A stretch of 64,000 bases of DNA, from assembly GCA_964020975.1 (NCBI GenBank), contig OZ026625.1, positions 35,237,917 through 35,301,916 of the forward strand, given 5' to 3'. The position numbers and the translations under genes are program-made. Positions 1 through 13,000 of this stretch are shown here, one piece after another. Under the pieces are notes generated by a model. That model saw nothing but the letters and a program-made list of their open reading frames with translations, was not told the DNA's origin and did no database searches. The first letter of the stretch is position 1, and each line of letters starts with the position of its first letter. Origin of the DNA: Hermodice carunculata (taxonomy: Eukaryota > Annelida > Polychaeta > Eunicida > Amphinomidae).

Positions 1-956
1 ACATGAAATCAAATCAATCGATAGGATTATCTTCAGGACCACTGCACCTTAATTTAAATTTGTCTGCATACAGTATTCAATTGATCCTTTTCCATTAGTC
101 TCCCTTTGAGATAATCCCTAGGGCTAGTTCAATAGTGGTCACAAGAAGCAGATAAGTCTGTCAATATAGAGGTAAAATAAAAATGAAGGGAGAGAGGTAG
201 AGACCTCATAAATGTGCTCTTAAAAAAGCATTTAGCCACGGACAAGTGTACATGTAGTATAAGTGTTGAGTTAGGTGGGTGTTTTTGTTTCTAAATTGTT
301 AACCTTGTATGTGCCAGTACAGTGGATTCTGTCACAAGTGAGAAACCATTGGGTCAGTGAAAAGTGGCTGCTTGTGATAGGTCTATATAGACAGGTAAAA
401 ATGGGCTGACGTGTGCTGGGATTGGAAACTGGGAGTTGCAAACCTGCCAACTTGTAAGATTTAGCCTTACAGTGTACACTTTTCAGCTCTAATGTACACC
501 TGTAAGTTTTAATGGAAAATTTGTAAGTGTGTTGTCTTCTCAACAATATGTGCTTTCAAGCACTAAATGTAGGTACAGTGCAATAAAATGAACAAATCCT
601 AGTTACATGCTTACCAATAATACAATGTTGTAACCCCAACAGAAATTCACAATTTGCAATACAGTTTCCATTATGATTTATTCATAAAGCAAAAATCCTG
701 TGGATACATTTTTTAACAAAAGTAATTCAGGACACATAAAAGTGCCCAAGAAAAAACTCATCTTCAGTTGGAAATAACTGTCATAATGCATAAAATGAAT
801 ATTGAACACTTTCTAAGCCAAAACACTTTTTTTCAGTCATATTTTACACATTTTGGTGTTCAAGGTTGGCAGGTCTGGAATAGTCCCTTATGACAAATGG
901 GCACTGAGTAGAGGTGGTTCTATGGGCAGGTTTGACTGTATTTTGCGTTGTAACAG
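1..956. other. Intron sequence upstream of the first visible exon
   Basis: No exon with matching phase and no clear repeat boundary is visible. Positions about 275-420 and 866-936 hold eroded text resembling the TACAGT/GTCCCT elements seen elsewhere (acagtggattctgtc; aatagtcccttatgac). The open frames here are short and show no coding character. Confidence 0.5.
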
Positions 957-1052
957 GAGGTGATGGTGGAGCGAGGGCGCGCTGCAGACTCCAATGACCA
1001 GGCCACCAAGGAACTCCTCAACAAACTCAGGGCTAAGGATAACGAGATCAAG
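957..1052 (+). CDS. CDK5RAP2: Exon 1 of the window (residues 1-32), coiled coil
   Basis: The acceptor reads gttgtaacag and the donor is AAG|gtaatg. The exon is 96 nt, phase 0 to 0. The peptide starts EVMVERGRAADSNDQ and ends in a KLRAKDNEIK helix. It is one of three consecutive exons of identical length and phase that all end in an L-x-x-K-D-x-x-[IL]-x motif. It has no initiator, so upstream exons lie outside the window. Family position: probably the coiled coil that follows CM1. Confidence 0.85.
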
Positions 1053-4000
1053 GTAATGTTGTTGTTTTCCTTTTGATACTGAACTCACATTTAACTTTTC
1101 ATGGGAAGGACTTTCATTAAAATAGAAACATTTCTAATGTAAAATCAGTAGCTCTGCAAGAACAGCTCACTATCATGGTAGAGGGTGAAAATGTTTTAAA
1201 AATGAGTCTACTCTTTTGTGGGGAAGTGTATCAGAAAAGCAGCATGCAATTTATTCATTTGCCCAGCAGTGTTCATTTATTTTGGTGTCTCATCAGTAAA
1301 GATTTCAGCCAAAATTGAGTGTAGTATTACATAATATAAAGTGTTACTGGGTACTTGAGCTAATTATTTCCAGTAATGTACATCTGTATATGTGAATTAC
1401 TGCGAGTATGGCATATTTCTCTGATGTAGGTATTAATATTCCAGTCATGTGTATTGGGAGTATGGTGTATTACCAGTACTTTGATGTATTAATATTCCAA
1501 TCGTCTGTGTATTGAGACTGTGTCATGTTACTTTGATGTAACAATTACTGTCTCAGACATGTGTATTGGCAGTGTGGCTTTTGATGTAAATGCATGTGTT
1601 GATATTGAGGTGGAAAGCTGGAATAAAAAAAAAATAAAAAATAAAAAAGCTACTCTCCAGCTGCAGCATGTGGTGAATGTGGTGGAAACTTTGACATGTT
1701 TTCAGGAGATACAGGAGTGGGGGAACAGGGAGATAACAGAACTGAACAGAAAGCTACAGAATGTACAGACAGAACTCAACAAAAAAGACTATGAACTCCA
1801 GGTATGTACCATACTTATGATTAAAAAACAAAAAACAAAAAACAAAAAAAAAGCAAAAAACAAAAAAAAAAAACAAAAAAAAAAAACCACGAGGAGAGGT
1901 GAAAAATACAGAACCTGCAGCTAGTGTCTCGAATCTGTATGTGGCAGTCAATGGTATTGATAGTTTGATATGGAATTATATAAAGCAGAATGTGGAAGAT
2001 TTTAAAGTGGTATTTATTTATTATTGGAGAGCTCATCAAAAGAAAGAAATCTGTGTGTAGGTTAAATGTGAAGCGTCTGCTTGTATCATTTTTTTCTTTT
2101 TTCATTCTTTTAATTAAAGAAAAGCTTATAAAGAGATAGTCAAAAATCTACGGCAAATGTTAAGTATCTTTTGATTGTCTTTTCAGCTCTGCTGACCACA
2201 GGTTGCAGAGCTTATGTGATCACTCATGTCTGTCCGTCATTCTGTCCGTCCGTCGTTAACCTATTTTTCAAGGTCGTTAAGCACTTAAAAGAACATTTAA
2301 TTCTTGATAAAGAATGAGGCAAATGATGTCAAATGTAACACAAATGTGTATCATGTAGAAGTGTGATATTGCATAATATAGATGACCTTAATTTTTCAAG
2401 GTCATAAAGGGAATACATTTCAGGAATGTATTTGGGGATGGTGGTTAGCAGAGCATTAGGTCCATGGGCCATTTTTTTATTCTTTTTTTCTTTTTTAATT
2501 ATCAGTAGAGCTTATGAAGAGAAAGTCAGAAGTCTATGGTAAATGTGAAGGAATTGAAGTTAACTATCCTTGAAGATTGTAGAAGTAGAGGTGACTTTAA
2601 TGGAAGTTTATAAGATCTTTCATGGTCAGGAATCGGTTAATTTTGAATTGTTTTTACCAGAAGGGAATATCAAAGTCATTGTGGATATTCTAGTATGCTT
2701 GAAATCAAAAGATGTAAATATAACTTGAGAAAGTATTTCTTTTACAGTCATTTGAATGTGGAACAGCCTACCAGAACTTACTGTTTCCACACCAAGCCTA
2801 ACCTGCTTAGAAATTATTACGATCAATATCATTTTGAATATTAATTTGTAACTTTTAAGCTTTGCTAGCTTCGTCACTGTTGTTTACAATTGTTTACTTA
2901 TACTTGGGGTGTGTGTTTTGTGTTTGTACACGTGTACAGTTTTACATGTTAAAACCATTGATTAACTGATTTTTTTTTTTCTGCGCATAAAATTAGGACG
3001 GTCCGTGAAAACTTGTTGTTGTTTTGTATGTAATATTCTTCAACATAACAAAAGTCAACAATTCAAATGGTTTTGACCTTAGGGTGGTGTTGACTTGTAT
3101 CTGGACACAGCTGAGTGTGTTCAAGAGAGGGATAGATGTGCAATGATTGGAGTGTTTTGTTGTGTGTGTACAGACAATCGAGAATCGAGCCACGTGGACG
3201 GAGGAGCAGCAGCAAGAGATGCTGGACAAGATGAGGGCAGCCCTCAATGAGAAGGACAAGACCATCGAGGTACAATCATTAATACACCGTAATGATGCAC
3301 TAACAGTGACATGATTATGCCCCTTCCTCACTCCCCCCCCCCCCCCACACACACATAGGAGGAGGAGGGGGCATTTTGCAGTCTCCCTGTCTGGCTGTCT
3401 GTCCATCCATCCTCCACAACTTTTCCACACTATAACTTCAGCACTTTTTTACCTAGGGTTTTCACAGTACACAAGAGTATAGTCCTCAATTTGGGCTAAG
3501 TTAAGTTTGAAGATGGGTCAAATATGCTATAAGTAAATTTCTTTTCAGATTCAGTGTGGACTATTAACTTCCTAACCCTTAAAGTGCTGATTACAGCTAT
3601 GGTCATTTTCTGATTACTGTTAAACACGTAATGGTTAAAAATTCCTCATGAAGATACCTTTCAGTCAAATACCAGCAAGCCTAGTCTAAAGCGAAAAGGA
3701 GTCTTAGTCAACAGCTTTCCTCGGGACACTTTGCATGCATTGTGCACAAAGCGTCCCGAAGAAAGCTGTTGACTCGGTCAAAAATCAGCACTTTAAGGGT
3801 TAAGGGGACAAATAAATTTTCTTGCCAATTTGTCTTGAGACAAGTGGCCAATACCTTAATATTAAGCCCTAAATACTGGCCAAAAAATCATGCAAATATA
3901 CGAGGAATTTGTCAATCTCTGTGTAAAAATGCAGGGCAGGTTGAAGCACAGTGTGGCAATAAAGAAAGCATGTACAAGAAGAATGGAAAGTGATTTGGGG

Positions 4001-7000
4001 AGATAAAAAGAGTTACAACAATGATGGACAACATATTCCCGGAAATTGGTGATATTGGATTAGGGGAGTGGGGTAAATTTTCATCCATAGTTTTTTTGAT
4101 AGCTGGAAAAGTTTTTTTTTTGTACATGACCTCTTACTTGTGTGTGGTACTATGAATATAATTTGACGAAAATTACGAGCCAAAATGTATTTAAAGATAT
4201 AAAATTCCACATCTTGAAAAGTAATTGAATTAGACATGCCAAATTTATTGGATATATAGACCATATACAATGCTATTATGTCATTAAAAATTAGTGACCT
4301 TGACCTATTTGGTTAGGTCACCAGGCCTGTAAAGTTGAAAGAGGTGATTTTGTAATAGCAGGGTGTAGTTGGGACATCAATGGCAATGAGAATTGAGCCT
4401 CCAGATCAAAATTTTACTTGATTTCATTGTATATAAAACTGTACTTGGTGACCCACTTTTGGGGTCACCATAATCTGATGATTGTTTGACCTTGACCTAT
4501 TTTTCAAGGTCATTAAGCACTTAAGAAAAGGACATGTAATTCAGTATCTTGATAAAGAATAAGGTGAAGTATGCCAAATGTACTGCAAATTTGTATTATT
4601 GAAGTTTGATATTGCATAATATGGATGACCTTGATTAATTTTTCAAGGTTGTGGAGGGAATACATTTCAGGAAATGATTTTTCATGATCTTGGTGAGCAG
4701 AGCATTAGGCCCAAGGGCATCTTGTTACTGTTCATGACTATAGTTATTCCAAATGAGACCTGTGATTACCAAGATTATCAAGGGGGAGAGTACTTTTTGA
4801 GAGGTGCCTGACTAAAAGTTTAAGGTCTGACCGATGAGAGACATTGATTGCCAATGACAGTGACTATGTTCCTATATGATTGCAGGCTTTGGTGGAGAGT
4901 GCCAGGGAGAAAGACAAGTTGTTCCGCAAGATGAAGGAGTCTGGTGTTGTTCAGGATCCATTGTATGCAGACAAATTGGCTGAGCTGCAGCAGACTAAGG
5001 ATGAACTTGCACGTCTACAGAATGACTTACAGAACCAGCAAGGTGTGTTGGCAGGAGTCTTGGGCTATTTTGACCTGTACCTTACTGGCGATGAGGACAG
5101 CTGTAATGTTCAGAGTTATGAATAGGGATAAATAGTTACAAATAGTGTAGGCTTTTATTTTTTTAAGGGTCTAACCCATAGAGGGGACTTTTTCTGTTTT
5201 TGGACAAAGGATATCCATCTGGATGTGCATATTCTCGTTAACACAATATCTACATAATGCCTCCATGTATTTTCGCAATATGCTTACCATACCTGGAAAG
5301 ATGAACTGATTAGATTTTGGTGCCACCATGACCTAATTTGAGCAAATGGCAGCCTAATTACATGCTCGTTAGGGCTTGTTACCACAATATCTCCAGAGTG
5401 CTCCAATGTGTTTTGCTCAAATTTGGCAATATGCTTATCTATCATGCCATGATGAACTGATTAGATTGTGGTTTCACCATGACCTAATTTAAACAAATGG
5501 TGGACCCTTCAGTCAACGCTTGCATTGAAGGTATGCCTAGTTTTTCCATTTTTCAAGTTTTGTATGAAGTTTATATAGACATTTGAAAACAGTGCAGAAT
5601 GTTACTTTGTGTAAGATGAATGTATAACCGATCTCTGTCAGTACCAAGTGCAGCAAGTCATACACACAGGAAATATGACAATGATTCCGCTTCAGATTTT
5701 CATTTTACTCTTTCAGTGCTACATTTTGGACTGAGTCAACAGCTTTACTTGGCAAACTGCTGGTGCTATGCTCCCAAAGTGCAATCAGGAAAGCTGTTGA
5801 CCTGGACATATATTCTATGTACATATAATTGTAGACATACTGCTACTCGAAAAAACCCTGATTATGATTCCGTGCAGTTCGTTTTAAGTAGCGTGACTTT
5901 AGTCACAGTTGGCACTGAAAGAGTTAAAGACATAAAATTTTGTGCAAGTACCTGCGTGCCAGTACTTCCAGAAACATAAGGATGGTGTTGGTCAAACAGC
6001 TTTCCTCAGCACACTTAGGGCTGAGGAAAGCTGTTGACTCAAGTCTCCCAACCTAGTATTGAAGGAATTAAACTTAATTTGTGTAACATAAGACGACGGA
6101 GTTGTGAAGTGGAAATTGTAAACGTTCTGTTAGTCTTTCCCACAGGATTGCTAGCTGCATGTGTATGTACTGAATGGTGGTGTTTTATGTGTGTGTTGCA
6201 GATTTGATAGAGAGGCTGCGCTTTGCTGCAGAGAGGCGAAGTCCGCGGCCAGATACTGTCTCTCGGAGTCAGCTGCAGGATGCAGAGTATGAACTGGGCA
6301 AGCGAACTGAGGTAAAAAACTAACAGCATGAAAAGAGCTGTTTTCTCCTAAGATAGATTATTTATTGGAGATGGATGAGGAGTTAAACATTGAGGTTACC
6401 ATCAGATTTCATCCTTTGACTGGGGGGGGAGGGGGAGCATACCTGCCTAGTTAAACCATAGTATAATAACTGAGGATAAGACCTGCCCAAAACCACATTA
6501 GTCCATCACATGATTTATATTGTGTGATTGTATTCTTGACTGATGTCAAAATACGAGTTTCATACAATTTTAAAATAAACTAGTACCAAGAACAGTATAT
6601 TTTATTTGACATTTGTGTTTCATTGTCTCTTCTTGAGAAGATCCCCCGCCCCCCTCCTCCCCATTCATGGCAGTATGGCTTGTTATATTCTACCAGCATC
6701 AGCTATTGTATGCCCTGGTAACCTGCTTGTAGCATTTGCAGTGAAATCAGTACATGGAATGTAAGTCAGTCATTGGCCGAATTGGTAAAAATGCAGAGTA
6801 TCCAATTACCATCAGTCTTAAAAATAAAAAAATCCAGATTGTCAGCTTGTAGTTTGCTGAAAAGTGGACATGCAAAAAAAACAAAACAAAAAAACAGTGA
6901 TATGCAAATATGCACATGGCTGTCCACAGAAATAAAATGGCAAAGCACCAGTTGAATATTCAGTGTGTGATAGCCATTTTGTTTTCCTGCCAGCATTTTG

Positions 7001-10000
7001 CTTGTGCCAGATGCTAATGTCCAACTGTGTTAATATGGTAAAATGTTGTTTGTCTATAACCAAGAGTGACCAAATGCCAGTGTATCGGCCTGCAACTTTT
7101 TCCCATTAAAAACGACCAGCAAGCATCTGATGATCATGAAGATTGTCAATTTGTTTGGGTTTTTTTTGCCAGACTCATGAGTCAACAGCTTTCCTTGGTG
7201 CACACTGGGTACATTGTACCCAGGGTGTACTGAGGAAAGTTACTGACTATAAGCCCAGAGGCTTGATTATTTTGGACACCCATGAGGTACAACAGTGTTA
7301 TTGTGGGTCCATTTCTGAGGGTGCTCCTTTGGAAATGTGTGAATTCTGTGGTAATTTATGTTTGCATGCTTCTTCTGATTAATGTCAAAGATCCTTTTGA
7401 TAAAAAAGAATGAAGTTTCATATTTGGATTGAGCACATGGCATGTGAATTTAAAAAATAACCCTGAAAACTGGCAAAATATTCTTATTTTCAAATCAAGA
7501 GTGTGATTTGAATATTTATGAATGTCTGGAAAACAACTTTAATCATATAATACACGTCTGTGATAAAGATTGATTGGAGTTGGGTTGCAGGAAGGCCTGC
7601 AGCTATAATATCAGGCCTGGATGTCAGGGTCAAAGTGGGGCCCATTATATCAGACAAAACTGGCATGGAGCCTGTGGTGATGATAGTTGTATATCTTCAA
7701 GTTATTATTGAGCCTATGTAAAGTATGAAATTATAAATCCTGTAAAATGAACATTGAACGCTTGGCTATAAGTGCTATTCCTGAGGCGCCTATCGTCTTA
7801 CCCCGCATGGCGGATATAACTACCCTTGTATGTTTCTAATAACTGCATGTGTGTGCACGTTTATTTGTTGCCTGCTGTGCAGGCCTTGACTAGGTCATTG
7901 AGAGCAGAGAAGCTGGCCAAACAAGAGCTTGTGAGTGTCCCTTTGCTGGGCTGGTGATGGAGGCAAATGCCCACTGATGCTCAGTTTTGTAGTGTAGATT
8001 TAGTGTTTTATTCCTTTGGATGGTTTTTAGTGTGGTTATGAGGTTGAATTTAATTCATTTCAATGGCAGGTCATGTCAAAAATAAAATCACGTCTGACCC
8101 AACATTGGGGATAATTGTAGCATACCTGTCAACATTCTATGACCCTTGTAGGGCAACAAATAGGGAGATATTCTGGTCCTATGGAGAGATTCTATCTTTT
8201 TGGCAAAGAAAAAATAAAAAATAAATGGATTTTTATGGGGGAGATTGTCTAAAATTAACCAAATCTGTACCAAAAACTCATAAATATTAAGTTCAAAAAG
8301 TGGGAGACTCCCACTAAATTGGGGGAGACTTGACAGGTATGTTGTGGGGTGGGGTGGGGTGGGGTGGGGGAGGGGAGGGAGAGGATTATCTGGCCTATAT
8401 AAACCCGTAATTTTAACCTTGATGTGAGTTCATCCAGAACAACTGCATCACACCTGCTGCTCCATATTTTTCACATGACTTGCAGCTATTGACTTAATTC
8501 ATCATTGAATGTAATCTCCTCTTCCTGCTGAGGTCACACTGTCCTGATGCATGCTGTACGATGTCTTGTTATGTCAGTTTTGTATTCTAAAAAGAAAAAA
8601 TTACAGATTGTCAGTTTATTTTTTTTAATTAAATTTGCATATGATGACGCAAAAAATTTAATAAATCTACTTTTGAAGGCAGTGTCATAGTGTTTTTTTT
8701 CTCTCTCAAAAACATCAAAGAAAGATGCTTCATGTGAAAAAAAGGTGACTTTCTGAGGCAGGTTGAGGGAATATACTTGTAGCTTCCAGCCTTGACTGAT
8801 GGAAGTTAGCAAACAGAATGTACAGCTACTTCACTTAGTCAGTGTCAGATCACGTAGACACATAGCATGTATATATATACTGTAGTGTGATTGCTTGTAG
8901 TGCTCTGAGCTAGGCTACACAGCTACATGTACTTCCTGTCATTGTAACCCTTCCCTGTGCTTAACCTTTCCCCCTTGAATTAAGACTGAGTCAACAGCTC
9001 ACCTTGGGGTAGGTTGGGCATTCACACAGCCAACCCCTGGAAAGCTGTTGACCTAGAACAGGCTATTGTGATAGGGCCCATCTACAATTCTCATTCTCTT
9101 CTTGGTAATAGTAGTATGAATTTCAGAAAAAAAAATCACTGAAGCAGATAATAGCTTATTACCCCAGCTAGTTAATGCCAGATTAAGGGGAGAGGGTTAA
9201 CAAACCAAAACAACATTGTTTGTGTGGATTATGAATTTTTGTGGAGTAAAAAGTCAGGATAGACTTCAAGAATTGGTTTCTTATTTACTGGGTAACAATC
9301 TTCATTGTTGAGTGTTTGACGCTAAGTACTGAAACCTTGCTGTGCACGTTGTTGTTGTTGTTGTTTTGATAGGGAACAGGCTAAGTGTGGATAATTTTCC
9401 GCTGTAAAGCCTGTGGTAAAAAAAAGAGCAACTTTATTTTAGGATAATCAATTTGTGTTCTGAAACATTAAAGAAAATTTTTGGTCACTAAAGATCATGA
9501 TAATATATATTTTAATTGCACAAAAGTCCCAGAAGATAGAAAATGCGTCAATGAAAAGTACTCATTAAAGACATTCCTATCTTTTAGGAGTGAACTGTCA
9601 GAAATAAAAAGTTTATTTTGGAAGAATAATATGATGATAGCTTATTTTCCGCACAAGTCTAACATACATGTACTGTGACTTCAGATCTCACAAGCTTTAA
9701 TTACTGAAACATGGAGGACCATACAGGTTTAGAAGGAAAGTAACCTCCAAATCTGGGACATTTTAGAGATTTAAGAATCAGTGGACATGTTTGAACAGAG
9801 ACCGTTAGCAAGGGACAGTTTCAAATGGTCCCACTCCTCCCAAAAGTAATGATTGAAAAAAGGAGCAAATGAGCAACTATGCTATTAAGCATTATTTCAC
9901 CAAGTAACACATTGAAATCAGAAACTGTAACTGAAAAAATTTGATTGTTCACAATAATAAATGGATAAAAAAATTTGGCCGAAAAATTGTACACTCTTGA

Positions 10001-13000
10001 GCAGCTGTGGAGTGAATAAACTGACAATAAGTACATTGTTATTATGATTATGGATAATCTGGAGTCAACGTGTCATGTATGCTGTGTTGATTTGTAGAAA
10101 GAGTTGAAGCAACAGCTGAGAGAACAGATGTACGCCAGTCCGGAGGAAGTCAACAAACTCAAGCAGCAGATCTCTGAACTGAAAGAGCAATTGGATCGGC
10201 CGGGCACACCTCAGCGCTCACAGACTACAGTTGGTGGAGAGTCGGACGCACAGGTAAAAGTGGTGGTTTGACCTGAAGTTAAACTCTTTAAGTTCCAAAT
10301 TCTTGACTGAGTCAGCAGCTTTTCATGCTGCCCATTGGGCACCATGCGCCCAATGCATGCCGAGAAAAGCTGTTGACCTGGGATATTCCCTCTTGAACTA
10401 TGGCATACTGGTACTTTAATGAAAGTTTTTTTTTTTTTTTTCAAACGAGGAATAGGAATCTGGGATCCTAATGATAATTCAGACCAGTTTGACTGAAGTA
10501 GATTGACGTTAGATGTGATTAGCACTGACAGAGTTGATGGGTTGCCTTAAAGCCAGCTGGGTGCTTGGGAAATTTAACTGAATAGAGCCTGAATGGAAGA
10601 CCAACATATTTGGAATATTATGGCTTAATCAGCATATTACAACTGCTAAAATTTAGAGTTATCAGATTATTTCAGAGCTTTGAGATGATGAAAATAAGGT
10701 GTGTGTTTAACAGGTCAGGGGTGCTTATAAGGTAATACAGTGTTTGATTTTTGTTTCTGCTGATGCAGTAGGTCATGAGGTGAAAATGATTTCCATAGTT
10801 GCGCATTTTGTGCCTTGTGAAAATTCTCCCATTTTGACGACAATGTTTACTAAATCTTTTTTTTTTTTCGGACTATATTTAGTTTGATCACCATAGTATT
10901 CATGAAGGAACAGAGTTTGTAAGATAGCATCTATACCTGCTTTACTATTGCATTGTATTGTATCACTAAGGACTGGGCGGCCTGTGGGACAGTTTGTGGC
11001 GACAGAGAATGTATATGTTCGTTTTACCACACATACAGATGCAGCGTGTTATGCAGGACCAAATGGAAGAGCTAAGGAACCTGAATGAAGCTCTACGAGC
11101 TGAACGAGAACTCTACATGAACAGGAACAACACAAGTCCAGATAAAAATCGGTAGGTTAGATTGGTATGATGAATACAGTAGTCCCTCTTTAGAAAGACC
11201 ACTCCTTTGGGAGACCACCTTCTTTGAGAGACCACAATTGTCAGGTCTTTGTGTAGTACTTTTCATGTTATTTATACCTCCTTTGAGGGACCACCTGCTT
11301 TATGTGACCGCTTTTTGGGTGGCACTAGGGGCAGTCTCCCAAAGAAGGGACTACTGTACACACAACACATAGCAGTCAAGTTTATTTATCGTAACATTTT
11401 GTGGTGAAACTTTATTGCCCTCCAGTGAATCTTTGAAAGTAAAGATTTGGTAAAAGTAGTTGAAACGTCCCCGTTCCCAAACACAGTAATTTCCCATCCA
11501 TTGTACAGGAACATATGACAAATGGGGGAAGGGACCCTCAGCTGACTCGTCAGTCAGCTGAGATATCAGGATGGGTGTTGTCCATTGTGTGCCTGTTGTC
11601 CATCCACAGACAACCTAGTCTACTTCATTAAAATTGTCAGCCAGATTCACTTCAAACCCCGTCGGGATGTACCTGGAGTGGGTCTGTATCAAGTGTTTCA
11701 ACAGGTCAGGTGAGAATGGCCTGTTTACACGGCCCTCTTTTTTTTTCCAGGTGTTGATGAATGCTGACATTTCAGACTTTTTTTTGGCCAATCTTGCTGC
11801 TCATTGTTAATTTAGTCGCCAAGCTGCATTGCACATAGTGTATTGCGATAATGGCAAAGACCATTAGTGAAGGAACATTGAAAGAGCATCGATTGATATG
11901 TGTTGTTTTGTGATTAAAAATTCTGGAAAGAAATTTGACATTGAAATGCAGGATGCTCTATAATTTTCTGAGAGAAGTAAAGGATTTGGCTCAGTCCATT
12001 ATTTTAAGATTGTTTTTGTTTTTTTTTTCAGAAGTGGAGAGGCATTTGAAATAGAATTGGCTGCTGTGCAAGCACTACGTAAGCAGTTAGAGGAAGGGGT
12101 TGCTAGAAATAATCGTATGAGAGGTCTTTTAGAAAAACAGATTGCTGAAGAGAAGGCACACAGAGAGAAAGGAAGAGGTGAGCAGACATTTTAACTCTTT
12201 TATAGCCAGTTTTAGCAAAAATCGATATTCCGTGAATTGACATGAGGATACCAGATTCATATTCTTTGTAAGCTGACCTAGTACCTGCATGCTTGCGGTT
12301 GGCGAAGTTGGCGAGATCGCATAAGAATGGCCCAGGTCAACATGGGCACGCTTTTGACTTCTTCAAAACTTGCCACTGAAGGAGTTGAACAATGCTGCAA
12401 AAGGAAAACTACAAGACTGTTTAAGAAAAATAATACAGAAGCAATATCCTGACAGATCATGTAAGGGGGCAGGGGCGGGTATTTGTTTTATGGGCCATTC
12501 AACAATTACATACTCGTCAACATTATGGGGTTGGGGTAGTTAACAATGTGTGTGGTGCATGCAAACACGGAGAATGGCAGGGATTGTTGTTGGCATTTAA
12601 AATTGATGCTTTTGCCATTTTTATCTCCCGCCCACGAAGTGGGGGGGGAGATATAGTAATGACGACCGTCCTTCCGTCCGTCCGTCCGTCCCACATTTCT
12701 TGCGCGCGATATCTCAAGAACAGATTAAGCTAGGATCATGAATTTTTTACAGTTGGTCACCCTTATAAGTGTTCACGTCGAGTTCGAAGGAGAGTGACCT
12801 TGACCCCATTTCAAGGTCACCAGGGTCATTTATCTCTAAACTTCTTGCGCGCGATATCTTAAGAACCGAATATGATAGGATGATGAAATTTTCACAGTTG
12901 ATCACTCTTGTTAGGGTCTACATCGAGTTCGAATGTGTGTGACCTTGACCTAATTCCAAGGTCACCAGCGGCAATTCAATTTTCTTTGAATGTGTTGTTT

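Noticed and set aside
1520-1924. Plus-strand 134-residue frame as a separate small gene
   Set aside because: Only 1706-1801 fits splice signals and frame with neighbouring exons; the rest is minisatellite before and an A-rich tract after.
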